Assembly (NCBI RefSeq): GCF_003853645.1
Contig: NZ_QTPO01000001.1
Coordinates: 186,001-250,000, forward strand
Source: Burkholderia sp. Bp9143
GTDB taxonomy: Bacteria > Pseudomonadota > Gammaproteobacteria > Burkholderiales > Burkholderiaceae
Length of the DNA: 64,000 bases
Direction: 5' to 3'
How positions within the stretch are numbered: the stretch's first letter is position 1; each line of letters begins with the position of its first letter. The notes under the pieces are model-generated. The model ran no database searches, was not told the DNA's origin, and was given only the letters and a program-made list of their open reading frames with translations. Positions 52,721-61,083 of this stretch are shown in pieces. The position numbers and the translations under genes are program-made.

Positions 52721-53773
52721 ATGATCCTTGTCTACCGCTACCGCGTGAAGTCGCTCAACGGACTGCTTAACAAGCAGAGCCGCGCGGTGAACTACGTCTG
52801 GAACTTCTGCAACGATACGCAGAAGCACGCGCTCAAGTGGAGCAAGAAGTGGCCGACGGGTTTCGACTTGAACGTGCTCACCACCGGCAGCAGCAAGGCG
52901 CTCGGCATCCACTCCGGCACGATCAACGCTACGTGCGAGCAGTACGCGAAGTCGCGCAGTCAGCGCCATCGGCCCTACCTGCGCTATCGCGGCAGGAAAT
53001 CGCTGGGTTGGGTGCCGCTGAAGGGCCGCGACCTGAAGCGCGAGGGCGACGCATTTCGCTTTGGTGGCAACGCCTTTCGCGTGTTCAACAGCAGGCCGCT
53101 TCCCGAAGGCAAGATCAAGGACGGAACCAACTTCGCGCAGGATGCGCGCGGCAACTGGTTTCTCAACATCGCGATCGAGATGCCCGATGTTCAGGCCCGC
53201 CCGATCCGTTCCGGTATCGGCATCGATTTGGGCTTGAAAGACTTCGCCACACTTTCGACCGGTGAGAAACTGCCCAACGATCGGTTCGGTCGATGCGCGG
53301 CCGAGAATCTCGCAAAAGCGCAACGGGCGCGAAAGCACAAGCGGCATATCGCGAAGTTGCACGCCAAGGTCGCGAATGCCCGTGCCGATTTCCAACACAA
53401 GCTCGCGCTCGATCTGGTGCGGCGTTTCGATTACATCGCGGTCGGCAACGTGTCGGCCGCGAAGCTCGCCAGAACCAGCATGGCGAAGAGCGTCTACGAC
53501 GCATCCTGGTCGTCCTTTCGGGACAAGCTCCGTTACAAGGCGATCGCGCACGGGGCCACGCTTGAGGAAGTCGACGAAAGCGGTTCCACCCAGTCCTGTT
53601 CGGCGTGTGGGTCGAAAGACAGCACGACGCGGCCGAAAGGTATCGCGGGGCTGCGAGTAAGAGAGTGGGCCTGCAGTGACTGTGGTGTCGAGCATGATCG
53701 AGATACCAACGCTGCTGTGAACATTCTCCGATGCGGACGTGCATCGCCAGGTGTGGGAATCCTCCGCCTTTAG
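52721..53773 (+). CDS. tnpB: TnpB RNA-guided endonuclease (IS200/IS605 accessory gene)
   Basis: The 350-residue protein has a Zn ribbon (C293-x2-C296, C318-x2-C321) and RuvC motifs. RuvC-I Asp169 lies in GIGIDLGLKDFATLS and RuvC-III Asp328 in HDRDTNAAVNIL. At RuvC-II the usual E-x-L-N-V reads V-G-N-V-S, so the canonical Glu is Gly242. A Glu elsewhere, E282, E283 or E286 in LEEVDESGSTQSC, could take its place. This pattern was reported for a TnpB subset close to eukaryotic Fanzor. No TnpA gene is present. The element lies between cheB/wspF and wspR on the opposite strand. Family call is secure; activity is inferred. Confidence 0.93.
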   Translation: MILVYRYRVKSLNGLLNKQSRAVNYVWNFCNDTQKHALKWSKKWPTGFDLNVLTTGSSKALGIHSGTINATCEQYAKSRSQRHRPYLRYRGRKSLGWVPLKGRDLKREGDAFRFGGNAFRVFNSRPLPEGKIKDGTNFAQDARGNWFLNIAIEMPDVQARPIRSGIGIDLGLKDFATLSTGEKLPNDRFGRCAAENLAKAQRARKHKRHIAKLHAKVANARADFQHKLALDLVRRFDYIAVGNVSAAKLARTSMAKSVYDASWSSFRDKLRYKAIAHGATLEEVDESGSTQSCSACGSKDSTTRPKGIAGLRVREWACSDCGVEHDRDTNAAVNILRCGRASPGVGILRL

Positions 53774-53792
53774 GCGCGGAGGAGGATGTCAA
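53761..53792 (+). mobile_element. Right end of the TnpB element and scaffold of its guide RNA
   Basis: The last codons of tnpB and the bases after it form a hairpin, CCTCCGC-CTTTAG-GCGCGGAGG, followed by GAGGATGTCAA. This is the usual ending of proteobacterial IS1341-type right ends and of the omega RNA (reRNA) scaffold. The guide would be the following roughly 16-20 bases, which lie in the end of the cheB/wspF gene. The exact end is an estimate to within a few bases. Confidence 0.55.
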
Positions 53793-53796
53793 CGGT

Positions 53797-54801
53797 TCAG
53801 ATCCGCGCGAGCGCCGCCAGCTCGCCCGCGATGCGCTCGAGCGGCAGGATCGCGCGCGCGGCGCCGAGCGTCGCGGCCGCCTTCGGCATGCCGTAGACGG
53901 CGCTGGTCGCCTCGTCCTGCGCGATCGTGTGATAGCCCTTCATCCGCAATGCCTTCAGGCCGATCGCGCCGTCGCGCCCCATGCCGGTCAGCAGCACGCC
54001 GATCACGCGGCCCGGCCAGTGCTCGGTCAGGCTGTTGAAGAATACGTCGACCGACGGCCGGTACGGCGTGGCGGCCGGTTCGCGCGTGTACTCGAGCGTG
54101 CCGGTGCGTGTGATGCGCAGGTGATCGTCGGTCGCCGCGAGGAGCGCGACGCCCGGCTGCGGGCGGTCGCCCTCGTGCGCGACGCGCACGGTCAGCGGTG
54201 TCTGGCCGTCGAGCCATTGCGCCATCCCTTCGGCGAACGCGCGATCGACGTGCTGGACGATCACGATCGGCGCGCTGAAGTCGGCCGGCAGGCTGCCGAG
54301 GATCGACGCGAGCGCACTGGGGCCGCCGGCGGACGCGCCGATCGCGATCAGCGGGCCGCCGCCCACGCGTGAGGCGATGCCGGCCGCGCGGACGCCGCCG
54401 GGCGCGTCGAGCAGGCGGCCGATCTGGTCGATCTTGGCGAGCAGCAGCCGCGCGGTGTCGCCGGCCGCGCCTTCGCCGAGGCGCGGCGTATCGACCGCGT
54501 CGAGCGCACCGGCGCCCATCGCCTCGAACACGCGCCATGCGTTCGCGCCGATGCAGCTCGTCACGATCAGGATCGCGCACGGGCGGCTGGAACGCATGAT
54601 CCGCCGCGTCGCCTCGATCCCGTCGAACTTCGGCATGATCAGATCCATCAGCACGACGTCGGGCGGTTGCGCGGCGCACAGGTCGACGGCCTGCGCGCCG
54701 TCGGTCGCGACCCACAGCACGCGATGCTCGGGCCGGCGCGCGAGCGCACGGCGCATCGCCTCGACGGCAAGCGGGAGGTCGTTGACGATGCCGATGTTCA
54801 C
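53797..54801 (-). CDS. wspF: CheB/WspF-type protein-glutamate methylesterase response regulator
   Basis: The 334-residue protein uses a GTG start (NIGIVNDLP follows). It has a receiver domain with phosphoacceptor D53 and a CheB methylesterase domain. The catalytic Ser157 lies in IGASAGGPS, the His184 in VQHVDRAFAEG, and the Asp in LLTGMGRDGAIG. It removes methyl groups from a chemoreceptor and gives adaptation. Next to a WspR-like cyclase it is best compared with WspF. The stop codon lies within a few bases of the TnpB right end, so its C-terminus was just spared by the insertion. Confidence 0.9.
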   Translation of the reverse strand: MNIGIVNDLPLAVEAMRRALARRPEHRVLWVATDGAQAVDLCAAQPPDVVLMDLIMPKFDGIEATRRIMRSSRPCAILIVTSCIGANAWRVFEAMGAGALDAVDTPRLGEGAAGDTARLLLAKIDQIGRLLDAPGGVRAAGIASRVGGGPLIAIGASAGGPSALASILGSLPADFSAPIVIVQHVDRAFAEGMAQWLDGQTPLTVRVAHEGDRPQPGVALLAATDDHLRITRTGTLEYTREPAATPYRPSVDVFFNSLTEHWPGRVIGVLLTGMGRDGAIGLKALRMKGYHTIAQDEATSAVYGMPKAAATLGAARAILPLERIAGELAALARI

Positions 54802-55196
54802 AAGCGGGATACTCCGGTCGGTTCGTAGTGTTGGATATGGGCCGGGTTCATGAAAGGCAGTGCCGGTTCGGCGCGCCGAACGGCATCGGCGGGCGGACGG
54901 CACGGAATTCTTTTCGATTGGCGACGCCCGCATGCTGTCATGCGGCGTGAACGGCGGCAATCGAAAAATTTGCGCATTGCGTCGTTCCGACCCTTTCCTC
55001 AATGGCCGGGCGGCATTTCTTGCCTGTCCGCGCGGCGGAAAGCCGCGCACGCGGCCTTGCGGCGCTGCGGAAACGGGCGGCCGGCGCGCGATGCCGGCGC
55101 GTTCGTTTCGGCAGGAAGGGGCGAGCGCCCGGAGGGGGCGGGCACGGCACGGCGCTGGCGAGCCGGCCATACGGCGGCCCGCACGCGTTCAGTCGT
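54802..55196. other. Gene-free stretch upstream of cheB/wspF
   Basis: This 395-base stretch has no credible gene and no recognisable wspE or other Wsp component. It should contain the promoter of the cheB/wspF-wspR unit on the minus strand. No clear hexamers were found. Confidence 0.45.
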
Positions 55197-55421
55197 TCAA
55201 TGGCTGCGCGCGTACCCCTGGATCAGCGCGCGCATCATGCCTTCGACCGTCGCATCGCGCAGGTCGCTTTCCTGCTCCGATTCCTCGACGAGCGCGGCAT
55301 AGGCGGTCGCGAGCGTCACGCGGTCGACTTCATGGCGTTGTTCCATCAGCGTCACCATCCCGTCCTTCGCCAGATGAGCCGAGAACGCGCGGCTGCCGAT
55401 GGTCTGGAATACGTCAATCAT
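55197..55421 (-). CDS. Small hypothetical helical protein
   Basis: The 74-residue protein starts MIDVFQTIGSRAFSAHLAKD and continues with mostly helical, acidic sequence (EESEQESDLRDATVEGMM). A GGGAGA site lies 8 bases before the ATG. It has no signal peptide or membrane segment and its family was not recognised. It lies 395 bases upstream of cheB on the same strand. Confidence 0.6.
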   Translation of the reverse strand: MIDVFQTIGSRAFSAHLAKDGMVTLMEQRHEVDRVTLATAYAALVEESEQESDLRDATVEGMMRALIQGYARSH

Positions 55422-55768
55422 GGCGGCTCTCCCGTACGTTGCCGATGCCTTCCAGTTTAGTCGGCGCACCGGCGCTCCGCCATGCGCGGCGGGGGCGTCG
55501 GCCGCCCGCGGTTTGCCCGCCGGAAGCGTGCGTACCACGCGCGCGTCGCCGTTGCCGCCCGCCGCCGATCGTTGGGACGAAACACCGCTGAAACGTTGCG
55601 GACACACGGCCGGCGCACCGTCGTACCGGTTTCAACGTTTACCCGAAGCATCAAATTGTCGACTTTTTATCGATAAAGTCTCGTGTTAGATTTTGCGGCC
55701 TGAACCCGGTCGAAACCGGGCGGGCGGCACGTGTTCACGGCGCCGTGCATCCGACACTAGGAGGGGCA
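55422..55768. other. Divergent regulatory region before the DUF969 cassette
   Basis: No gene is visible. An AT-rich palindrome-like sequence, GACTTTTTATCGATAAAGTC at 55661-55680, is the best operator candidate for the DUF969-DUF979-DUF2891 cassette. It lies about 90 bases before the first start. It may also overlap a promoter (TTGTCG upstream). Confidence 0.5.
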
Positions 55769-56458
55769 ATGCTGGTGCTGATTGGGGTGCCGATCGTCGT
55801 GATCGGTTTCGCGCTGCGCTTCAACGCGCTGCTGGTGGTCACGATCGCGGGCCTCGCGACGGGGCTCGCGGGCGGGATGAATCTTGTCGACATCGTCAGT
55901 GCATTCGGCAAGGCGTTCACCGACAACCGCTACATGGGGCTGATCTGGCTGACGCTGCCGGTGATCGCGCTGCTCGAGCGCAACGGGCTCAAGGAACAGG
56001 CGAAGCGGATGATCTCGCGCGTGCAGGCGGCGACCACCGGCCGCGTGCTGATGCTGTATTTCGTGCTGCGCCAGGTGACGGCCGCGCTCGGCCTCACGTC
56101 GCTCGGCGGACACGCGCAGATGGTGCGGCCGCTGATCGCGCCGATGGCCGAGGCCGCGGCCGTCGGCCGGCACGGCGACCTGCCGGAAGCGGTGCGCCAG
56201 CAGATTCGCGCGCACGCGTCGGCCGCCGACAACGTCGCCGTGTTCTTCGGCGAGGACATCTTCATCGCGATCCAGTCGATCCTGCTGATCAAGGGCTTTC
56301 TCGAACAGAACGGCATCGCGATCGAGCCGCTGCACCTGTCGGTCTGGGCGATCCCGACCGCGGTCGCCGCGCTGCTGATTCACTGCACACGGCTCGCGCT
56401 GCTCGACCATCGGCTGTCGCGCGGCTTCGGCGCGTTCGGGCGGGAGGGCGCGCGATGA
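55769..56458 (+). CDS. DUF969 membrane protein
   Basis: The 229-residue protein has about five hydrophobic helices and the DUF969 marks IGVPIVVIGFALRFNALLVV, LVDIVSAFGKAFTDNRYMGL and SAADNVAVFFGEDIFIAIQ. An AGGAGGGG site precedes the ATG by four bases. It overlaps the DUF979 gene by 4 bases, and the two are found together throughout proteobacteria. They probably form one membrane permease, perhaps for an amino-acid derivative. No transport experiment is known to me. Confidence 0.9.
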   Translation: MLVLIGVPIVVIGFALRFNALLVVTIAGLATGLAGGMNLVDIVSAFGKAFTDNRYMGLIWLTLPVIALLERNGLKEQAKRMISRVQAATTGRVLMLYFVLRQVTAALGLTSLGGHAQMVRPLIAPMAEAAAVGRHGDLPEAVRQQIRAHASAADNVAVFFGEDIFIAIQSILLIKGFLEQNGIAIEPLHLSVWAIPTAVAALLIHCTRLALLDHRLSRGFGAFGREGAR

Positions 56459-57405
56459 TCGGCCTCGAACCGCTGTACACGCTCGCCGGGCTGATGTTCG
56501 CCGCGTTCGCGTGCTTCAACCTGACCGACCGCACGAACCCGCGCCGCGTCGTCAATTTCGCGTTCTGGGCGATCTACGCGCTCACGTTCCTGTTCGGCGC
56601 GCTGTTGCCGCACTTCGTGACGGGCTGCCTCGCGATCGCGCTCGCGCTGATCGCGGGCTCGGGCAAGCTCGGGCGCGGCAAGTCGGACGAAGCCGGCGAG
56701 GCGGCGGCCGCGCGGCGCGACGCGAAGGCGCTGCGCTTTGGCAACAGGCTGTTCCTGCCGGCGCTGCTGATTCCCGTGGTCACGCTGATCGGCACGTTCG
56801 CGCTCAAGCTCGTGCCGTTCGTCGATCCGAAGAGCGTGACGCTGATCTCGCTCGTGCTCGGCACGCTCGTCGCGTTCGCCGTCGCGCTCGTGATGCTGCG
56901 CGATTCGCCCGTGCACGCGCTGAAGGAGGCGCGTCACACGATGGACGCGGTCGGCTGGGCCGCGATCCTGCCGCAGATGCTCGCGGCGCTCGGCGCGCTG
57001 TTCGCGGTCGCGGGCGTCGGCGGCGTGGTGTCGGGGCTCGTGAAGGACTGGGTGCCGATCGATTCACCGTTCGCGGTCGTCGCCGCCTATACGGTCGGCA
57101 TGGCGCTGTTCACGATGATCATGGGCAACGGGTTCGCCGCGTTCCCGGTGATGACGGCCGGCATCGGCCTGCCGCTGATCGTCCACCAGTTCCATGGCAA
57201 CCCGGCGATCCTCGGCGCGATCGGGATGCTGAGCGGCTTCTGCGGTACGCTGATGACGCCGATGGCCGCGAACTTCAACATCGTGCCGGCCGCGCTGCTC
57301 GAACTGAAGGACAAGAACGGCGTGATCAAGGCGCAGTGGCCGACCGCCGTGCTGCTGCTGGCCGTGAACACGTTGCTGATGTACGCGTTCGTATTCCGCT
57401 TCTGA
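56455..57405 (+). CDS. DUF979 membrane protein
   Basis: The 316-residue protein has about eight hydrophobic helices. Its family marks are LTDRTNPRRVVNFAFWAIYA, GAVGGVVSGLVKD-like segments and MIMGNGFAAFPVMTAGIGLP. The charged cytoplasmic loop GKLGRGKSDEAGEAAAARRD splits the first and second halves. The ATG overlaps the DUF969 stop (ATGA). The DUF969-DUF979 pair resembles a two-subunit symporter. It is followed by DUF2891 ten bases later. Confidence 0.9.
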   Translation: MIGLEPLYTLAGLMFAAFACFNLTDRTNPRRVVNFAFWAIYALTFLFGALLPHFVTGCLAIALALIAGSGKLGRGKSDEAGEAAAARRDAKALRFGNRLFLPALLIPVVTLIGTFALKLVPFVDPKSVTLISLVLGTLVAFAVALVMLRDSPVHALKEARHTMDAVGWAAILPQMLAALGALFAVAGVGGVVSGLVKDWVPIDSPFAVVAAYTVGMALFTMIMGNGFAAFPVMTAGIGLPLIVHQFHGNPAILGAIGMLSGFCGTLMTPMAANFNIVPAALLELKDKNGVIKAQWPTAVLLLAVNTLLMYAFVFRF

Positions 57406-57415
57406 CGAGATCCCC

Positions 57416-58438
57416 ATGACCGACAGACTGACTCCCGAACTCGCGTCGAAATTCGCGTCGCTCGCGCTCGCGCACCTGACCCGCGAATATCCGAACAAGC
57501 TCACGCATTCGCTCGAAGGCCCGCACGACGTGCAGGGGCCGCGCGCGCTGCATCCGATCTTCTACGGCAGCTACGACTGGCATTCGTGCGTGCACGGCTA
57601 CTGGCTCGTGCTGCGCGTGCTCGAACGCTATCCGGCGCTGCCGGAGGCCGAGCGGATCATCGGGGTCGTCGACGCGCATTTCACCGACGCGAACGTCGCC
57701 GGCGAACGCGCGTATCTCGCGCTGCCGCACAACAGCGGCTTCGAGCGGCCTTACGGATGGGCGTGGCTGCTGGCGCTGTCCGCGCAGTTGGAGCGGCTCG
57801 CGCTGAAGGGCGTGATGCCGCAGGCGGCCCGCTGGGCGAAGACGATGGCGCCGCTCACCGACCTGTTCGTCGCGCGCTTCGAGACCTTCCTGCCGAAGGC
57901 GACCTATCCGCTGCGCGTCGGCACGCACTTCAACACCGCGTTCGCGCTGGCGCTCGCGTTCGACTTCGCGCGCGCGACGCAGCGCGACGGGCTCGCGGCA
58001 CTGATCGTCGATACGGCGAAACGCTGGCACCTGGGCGATGTCGCGTGCCAGGCGTGGGAACCGTCGGGCGACGAGTTCCTGTCGCCCGCGCTGATGGAGG
58101 CGGAACTGATGCGGCGCGTGCTGCCGGCTGCCGAATTCGACGGCTGGTTCGCGCGCTTCTTGCCGGATCTCGCGCGCGGCGAGCCGGCGACGCTGTTCGT
58201 GCCGGCGACGGTCAGCGACCGCAGCGACGGCAAGATCGCGCATCTGGACGGATTGAATTTGAGCCGCGCGTGGTGCCAGCGCTCGCTCGCCGGCGCGCTG
58301 CCCGACGGCGACGCGCGGCGCGCGAAGCTGCTCGATGCGGCCGACCGGCATCTCGCGAGCGCGCTCGCGCACGTGGCCGGCGACTATATGGGCGAGCACT
58401 GGCTCGCGACGTTCGCGCTGCTGGCGCTGGACGCGTAG
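57416..58438 (+). CDS. DUF2891 protein
   Basis: The 340-residue soluble protein has an all-alpha-barrel-like pattern with the conserved segments PIFYGSYDWHSCVHGYWLVL, ALPHNSGFERPYGWAWLLAL and LDGLNLSRAWCQRSLAG. The helices resemble glycoside hydrolase (alpha/alpha) toroids. The His, Asp and Cys in YDWHSCVHG are candidates for an active site. It follows the DUF969-DUF979 pair, so it may act on the compound those proteins import. In related genomes a pyroglutamyl peptidase gene often joins this cassette; none is seen here. Confidence 0.88.
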   Translation: MTDRLTPELASKFASLALAHLTREYPNKLTHSLEGPHDVQGPRALHPIFYGSYDWHSCVHGYWLVLRVLERYPALPEAERIIGVVDAHFTDANVAGERAYLALPHNSGFERPYGWAWLLALSAQLERLALKGVMPQAARWAKTMAPLTDLFVARFETFLPKATYPLRVGTHFNTAFALALAFDFARATQRDGLAALIVDTAKRWHLGDVACQAWEPSGDEFLSPALMEAELMRRVLPAAEFDGWFARFLPDLARGEPATLFVPATVSDRSDGKIAHLDGLNLSRAWCQRSLAGALPDGDARRAKLLDAADRHLASALAHVAGDYMGEHWLATFALLALDA

Positions 58439-58522
58439 TCGCTTCGTCGGCAATCGGTGATCGGCGGGTGAGCCGAGCGCCACGCGATGTGCCGCACGCG
58501 TGCCCGCCACACCGCCGCGGCC

Positions 58523-60760
58523 TTACTGATAGAAGTTGAGCGTGACCATCGCCGAACGGCCCGGCGCCCACGTCGCGTAGATCGGATAAGCGCTCGCGTA
58601 ATACTGCTTGTCGAACAGGTTCTGCACGTTCAGCTGAACGTCCATCGTCTTGTTCACGCGCCACGTCGCGGCCGCGTCGAAGCGTGCGTAGCCGGGCGTC
58701 CATTTCTTCGTCGTCGCCGACACCGATGCATAGGTCTGGCTCATCACCGTCGCGCCCGCGCCGAGCGTGAGCTTCGGCATTACGTCGTAGCTCGTCCACA
58801 GCGTGAAGTTGTGCTTCGGCACCATCACCATCGGCAGGCCCGAGGCGCCCGGGCTGCCCGGGCCCGCGTCGGTCGTGATCGCGTTCAGGTACGCGTAGCC
58901 GCCGAACACGTGCCACTTCCGCGTCAGGTTGCCCGCGAAGCCGAGCTCGACGCCGCGCACGCGCTGCTTGCCCGCGTTGACGGTGTGACCGAGCCCGTCG
59001 CTGACGCGCGCATTGGTCTTTTCGGTCTGGAACAGCGCCGAGGTCAGCGACAGCTGATCCTGCAGCACGTCCCATTTCGCGCCGATTTCGATGTTGCGCG
59101 AGCGCTCGGGCGCGAGGTCCTGGTTCGTCGCGGTGATCTGGTCGGTGCCGCCGCCCAGGCCCGCGTTCGAGCCCGGCGGGTTCGACGACGTGCCGTACGA
59201 CGCGTACAGGCTCACGTTCGTCACCGGCTTGAACACGAGGCCGAACTGATAGCTGAACAGGTTCGACGTGTTCGACAGGTCGGCGACGCCGGCCTGCTTG
59301 CCGGTCGTTTCGTAGCGGTCGAAGCGCAGCCCGGTGTTGAACTGCCAGCGCTCGGACAGCCTGACCGTGTCGAAGAGGTACGCGGACACCGTGTCGGTGC
59401 GCGTGTTCGTCGTCGGGCCGGGGAAGCGCTTGTCGCCGTTCAGCACGATGTTGCCGGTCCACGGCATGTTGGGGTTCCAGCCACCGGCGAGCGGAGTGCA
59501 GTTGCCGGCCACCGAGCACGGGCCGCCCGAGCGGATGTTGTTGCCGGCGGAATCGGACACGAGATAGCCCTCGTAGCGCGATTGCTCGTGGCTGAACTCG
59601 ACGCCGGCCGTCATCGTGTGCTTCATCCCGAACAGGCTCGCGCTGCCGGTCACTTCGGTCTGGTTCGAGAAGCCGTTGAGCGCGTACTTGCCGCTCTTCG
59701 CCTGCAGCCCGAGCATGTTCGGGTTCGACGCGAGGATCTGCGGATTGGTCGCGACGTAGTCGAGCGTCGAGCGCCCGAACATCGTCGTGTTCTTCAGTTT
59801 CCACGCATCGTTGATCTTGTGCTCGACGCGCACTTCGCCGGTGTCGGTCTGCCCGTAGCGATAGTCGCGCGTGTTCAGCCCGAAGAACTGCCCGCGATCG
59901 GTCGGCACCGGCGTGCCGCCCGACGCGCGGAACGGCACGCTGAAGTCCGGCATGTCGTAAGAGTTCATGTGGTAGTAGCTGACCGTGACCGTGGTCGGCG
60001 TGTTCAGCCCGAACACGATCGACGGCGCGACGCCCCAGCGCTTGTTGTACACGTCGTTGCGGCCGGCCTGGTTCGCGTCGTGACCCATCACGTTCAGCCG
60101 CACGGCCGTCGTGTCGTTGATCTTGCGGTTCGCGTCGACCGTCGCGCGCTTGTAGCCGTCGGTGCCGAAGCCGATGCTGCTGTTGATGAAGTCGTCGTTC
60201 TGCGGCGTCTTCGTGACGATGTCGATGCTGCCGCCCACCGAGCCGCGGCCTGCGTACACGGAGTCGGGGCCCTTGATCACGCTGATCTGCTCGACCGCGA
60301 ACGTCTCGCGGTTCTGCAGCCCCGAGTCGCGCATCCCGTCGACGAAGATCGAGTTGCGCGATTCGAAGCCACGGATCACCGGGCGGTCGGCCGACGGGTT
60401 CGCGGCCGCGTCGCCGCCGAGGAACGTGATGCCCGGCACCGAGCGCAGCGCGTCCGCGAACGACGTGACGTTCTTCTCCTTGATCAGTTGCTCGGGGATC
60501 ACCGTGACCGAGCGCGGCGTGTCGAGCAGCGGCGCGGTGAACTTGTACGACGGCGAGCGCTTCACCTGCATGTCCGACAGCGCGGACGACTGGACCGCGA
60601 TCGTCGGCAGCGTCGCCGACGTATCGGCGGCGGCCGGCTGGCCGGCATCGGTAGCGGAAGCAGGAGCGGTTTCGGCGGAGGCGAGCAGCGGCGTCAGGAA
60701 AACGGAGCAGGTCAGCGCCGACACGAGGGCACGGGGCCTCGTCTTGAACTGGGCGGGCAT
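58523..60760 (-). CDS. TonB-dependent siderophore receptor
   Basis: The 745-residue outer-membrane protein has a signal peptide ending A-S-A, a plug domain (about residues 60-170; SFADALRSVPGITFLGGDAA and DRPVIRGFESRNSIFVDGM) and a 22-strand barrel. It ends in the usual aromatic residue pair (NFYQ). The plug suits ferric catecholate or hydroxamate receptors such as Fiu or CirA. A Fur-like sequence about 90 bases upstream fits iron repression. The chosen start gives a normal signal peptide; longer N-termini are possible. Confidence 0.92.
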   Translation of the reverse strand: MPAQFKTRPRALVSALTCSVFLTPLLASAETAPASATDAGQPAAADTSATLPTIAVQSSALSDMQVKRSPSYKFTAPLLDTPRSVTVIPEQLIKEKNVTSFADALRSVPGITFLGGDAAANPSADRPVIRGFESRNSIFVDGMRDSGLQNRETFAVEQISVIKGPDSVYAGRGSVGGSIDIVTKTPQNDDFINSSIGFGTDGYKRATVDANRKINDTTAVRLNVMGHDANQAGRNDVYNKRWGVAPSIVFGLNTPTTVTVSYYHMNSYDMPDFSVPFRASGGTPVPTDRGQFFGLNTRDYRYGQTDTGEVRVEHKINDAWKLKNTTMFGRSTLDYVATNPQILASNPNMLGLQAKSGKYALNGFSNQTEVTGSASLFGMKHTMTAGVEFSHEQSRYEGYLVSDSAGNNIRSGGPCSVAGNCTPLAGGWNPNMPWTGNIVLNGDKRFPGPTTNTRTDTVSAYLFDTVRLSERWQFNTGLRFDRYETTGKQAGVADLSNTSNLFSYQFGLVFKPVTNVSLYASYGTSSNPPGSNAGLGGGTDQITATNQDLAPERSRNIEIGAKWDVLQDQLSLTSALFQTEKTNARVSDGLGHTVNAGKQRVRGVELGFAGNLTRKWHVFGGYAYLNAITTDAGPGSPGASGLPMVMVPKHNFTLWTSYDVMPKLTLGAGATVMSQTYASVSATTKKWTPGYARFDAAATWRVNKTMDVQLNVQNLFDKQYYASAYPIYATWAPGRSAMVTLNFYQ

Positions 60761-60847
60761 GGCGAGTGGCAGCGGAAGTATCGGTGAAACGGATGCGTCG
60801 TCGCGATGCCGGCGGGCAGGCCCACGGCATCGGGAAACGACAATGTA

Positions 60848-60866
60848 AATGCGTATGATTCGCGTT
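60848..60866 (-). promoter_or_regulatory. Candidate Fur box upstream of the siderophore receptor
   Basis: The minus-strand 19-mer AACGCGAATCATACGCATT keeps the core of the AATGCGAATNATTCGCATT form often seen for beta-proteobacterial Fur sites. It lies about 90 bases before the start codon. It differs from a perfect palindrome at three places. Fur binding would silence the receptor gene in iron-rich cells. The identification is by eye. Confidence 0.5.
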
Positions 60867-61083
60867 AGCGATCGCAATTATACGAATTGTTACGGAATAT
60901 GTAAACGATCGTGAGGTTGTTGTACGAAATCGGTCAGATTTTCGTGTCCAGCGCGACGGCTTTGCATCCTGCGCAATAGCGCTTTCCACCGGTCGACCGG
61001 CGCGACCCGGCGGCGAGTCGATACACTGCCGTACCGGTTGCAGGGGCCCCGGCAATCAGGCCCCGACGAAGGAGACAGTACAG

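Noticed and set aside
58212-61055. Long 947-codon minus-strand frame overlapping the TonB receptor
   Set aside because: It lacks motifs and hydrophobic patterns. The receptor frame has signal, plug and barrel signatures.
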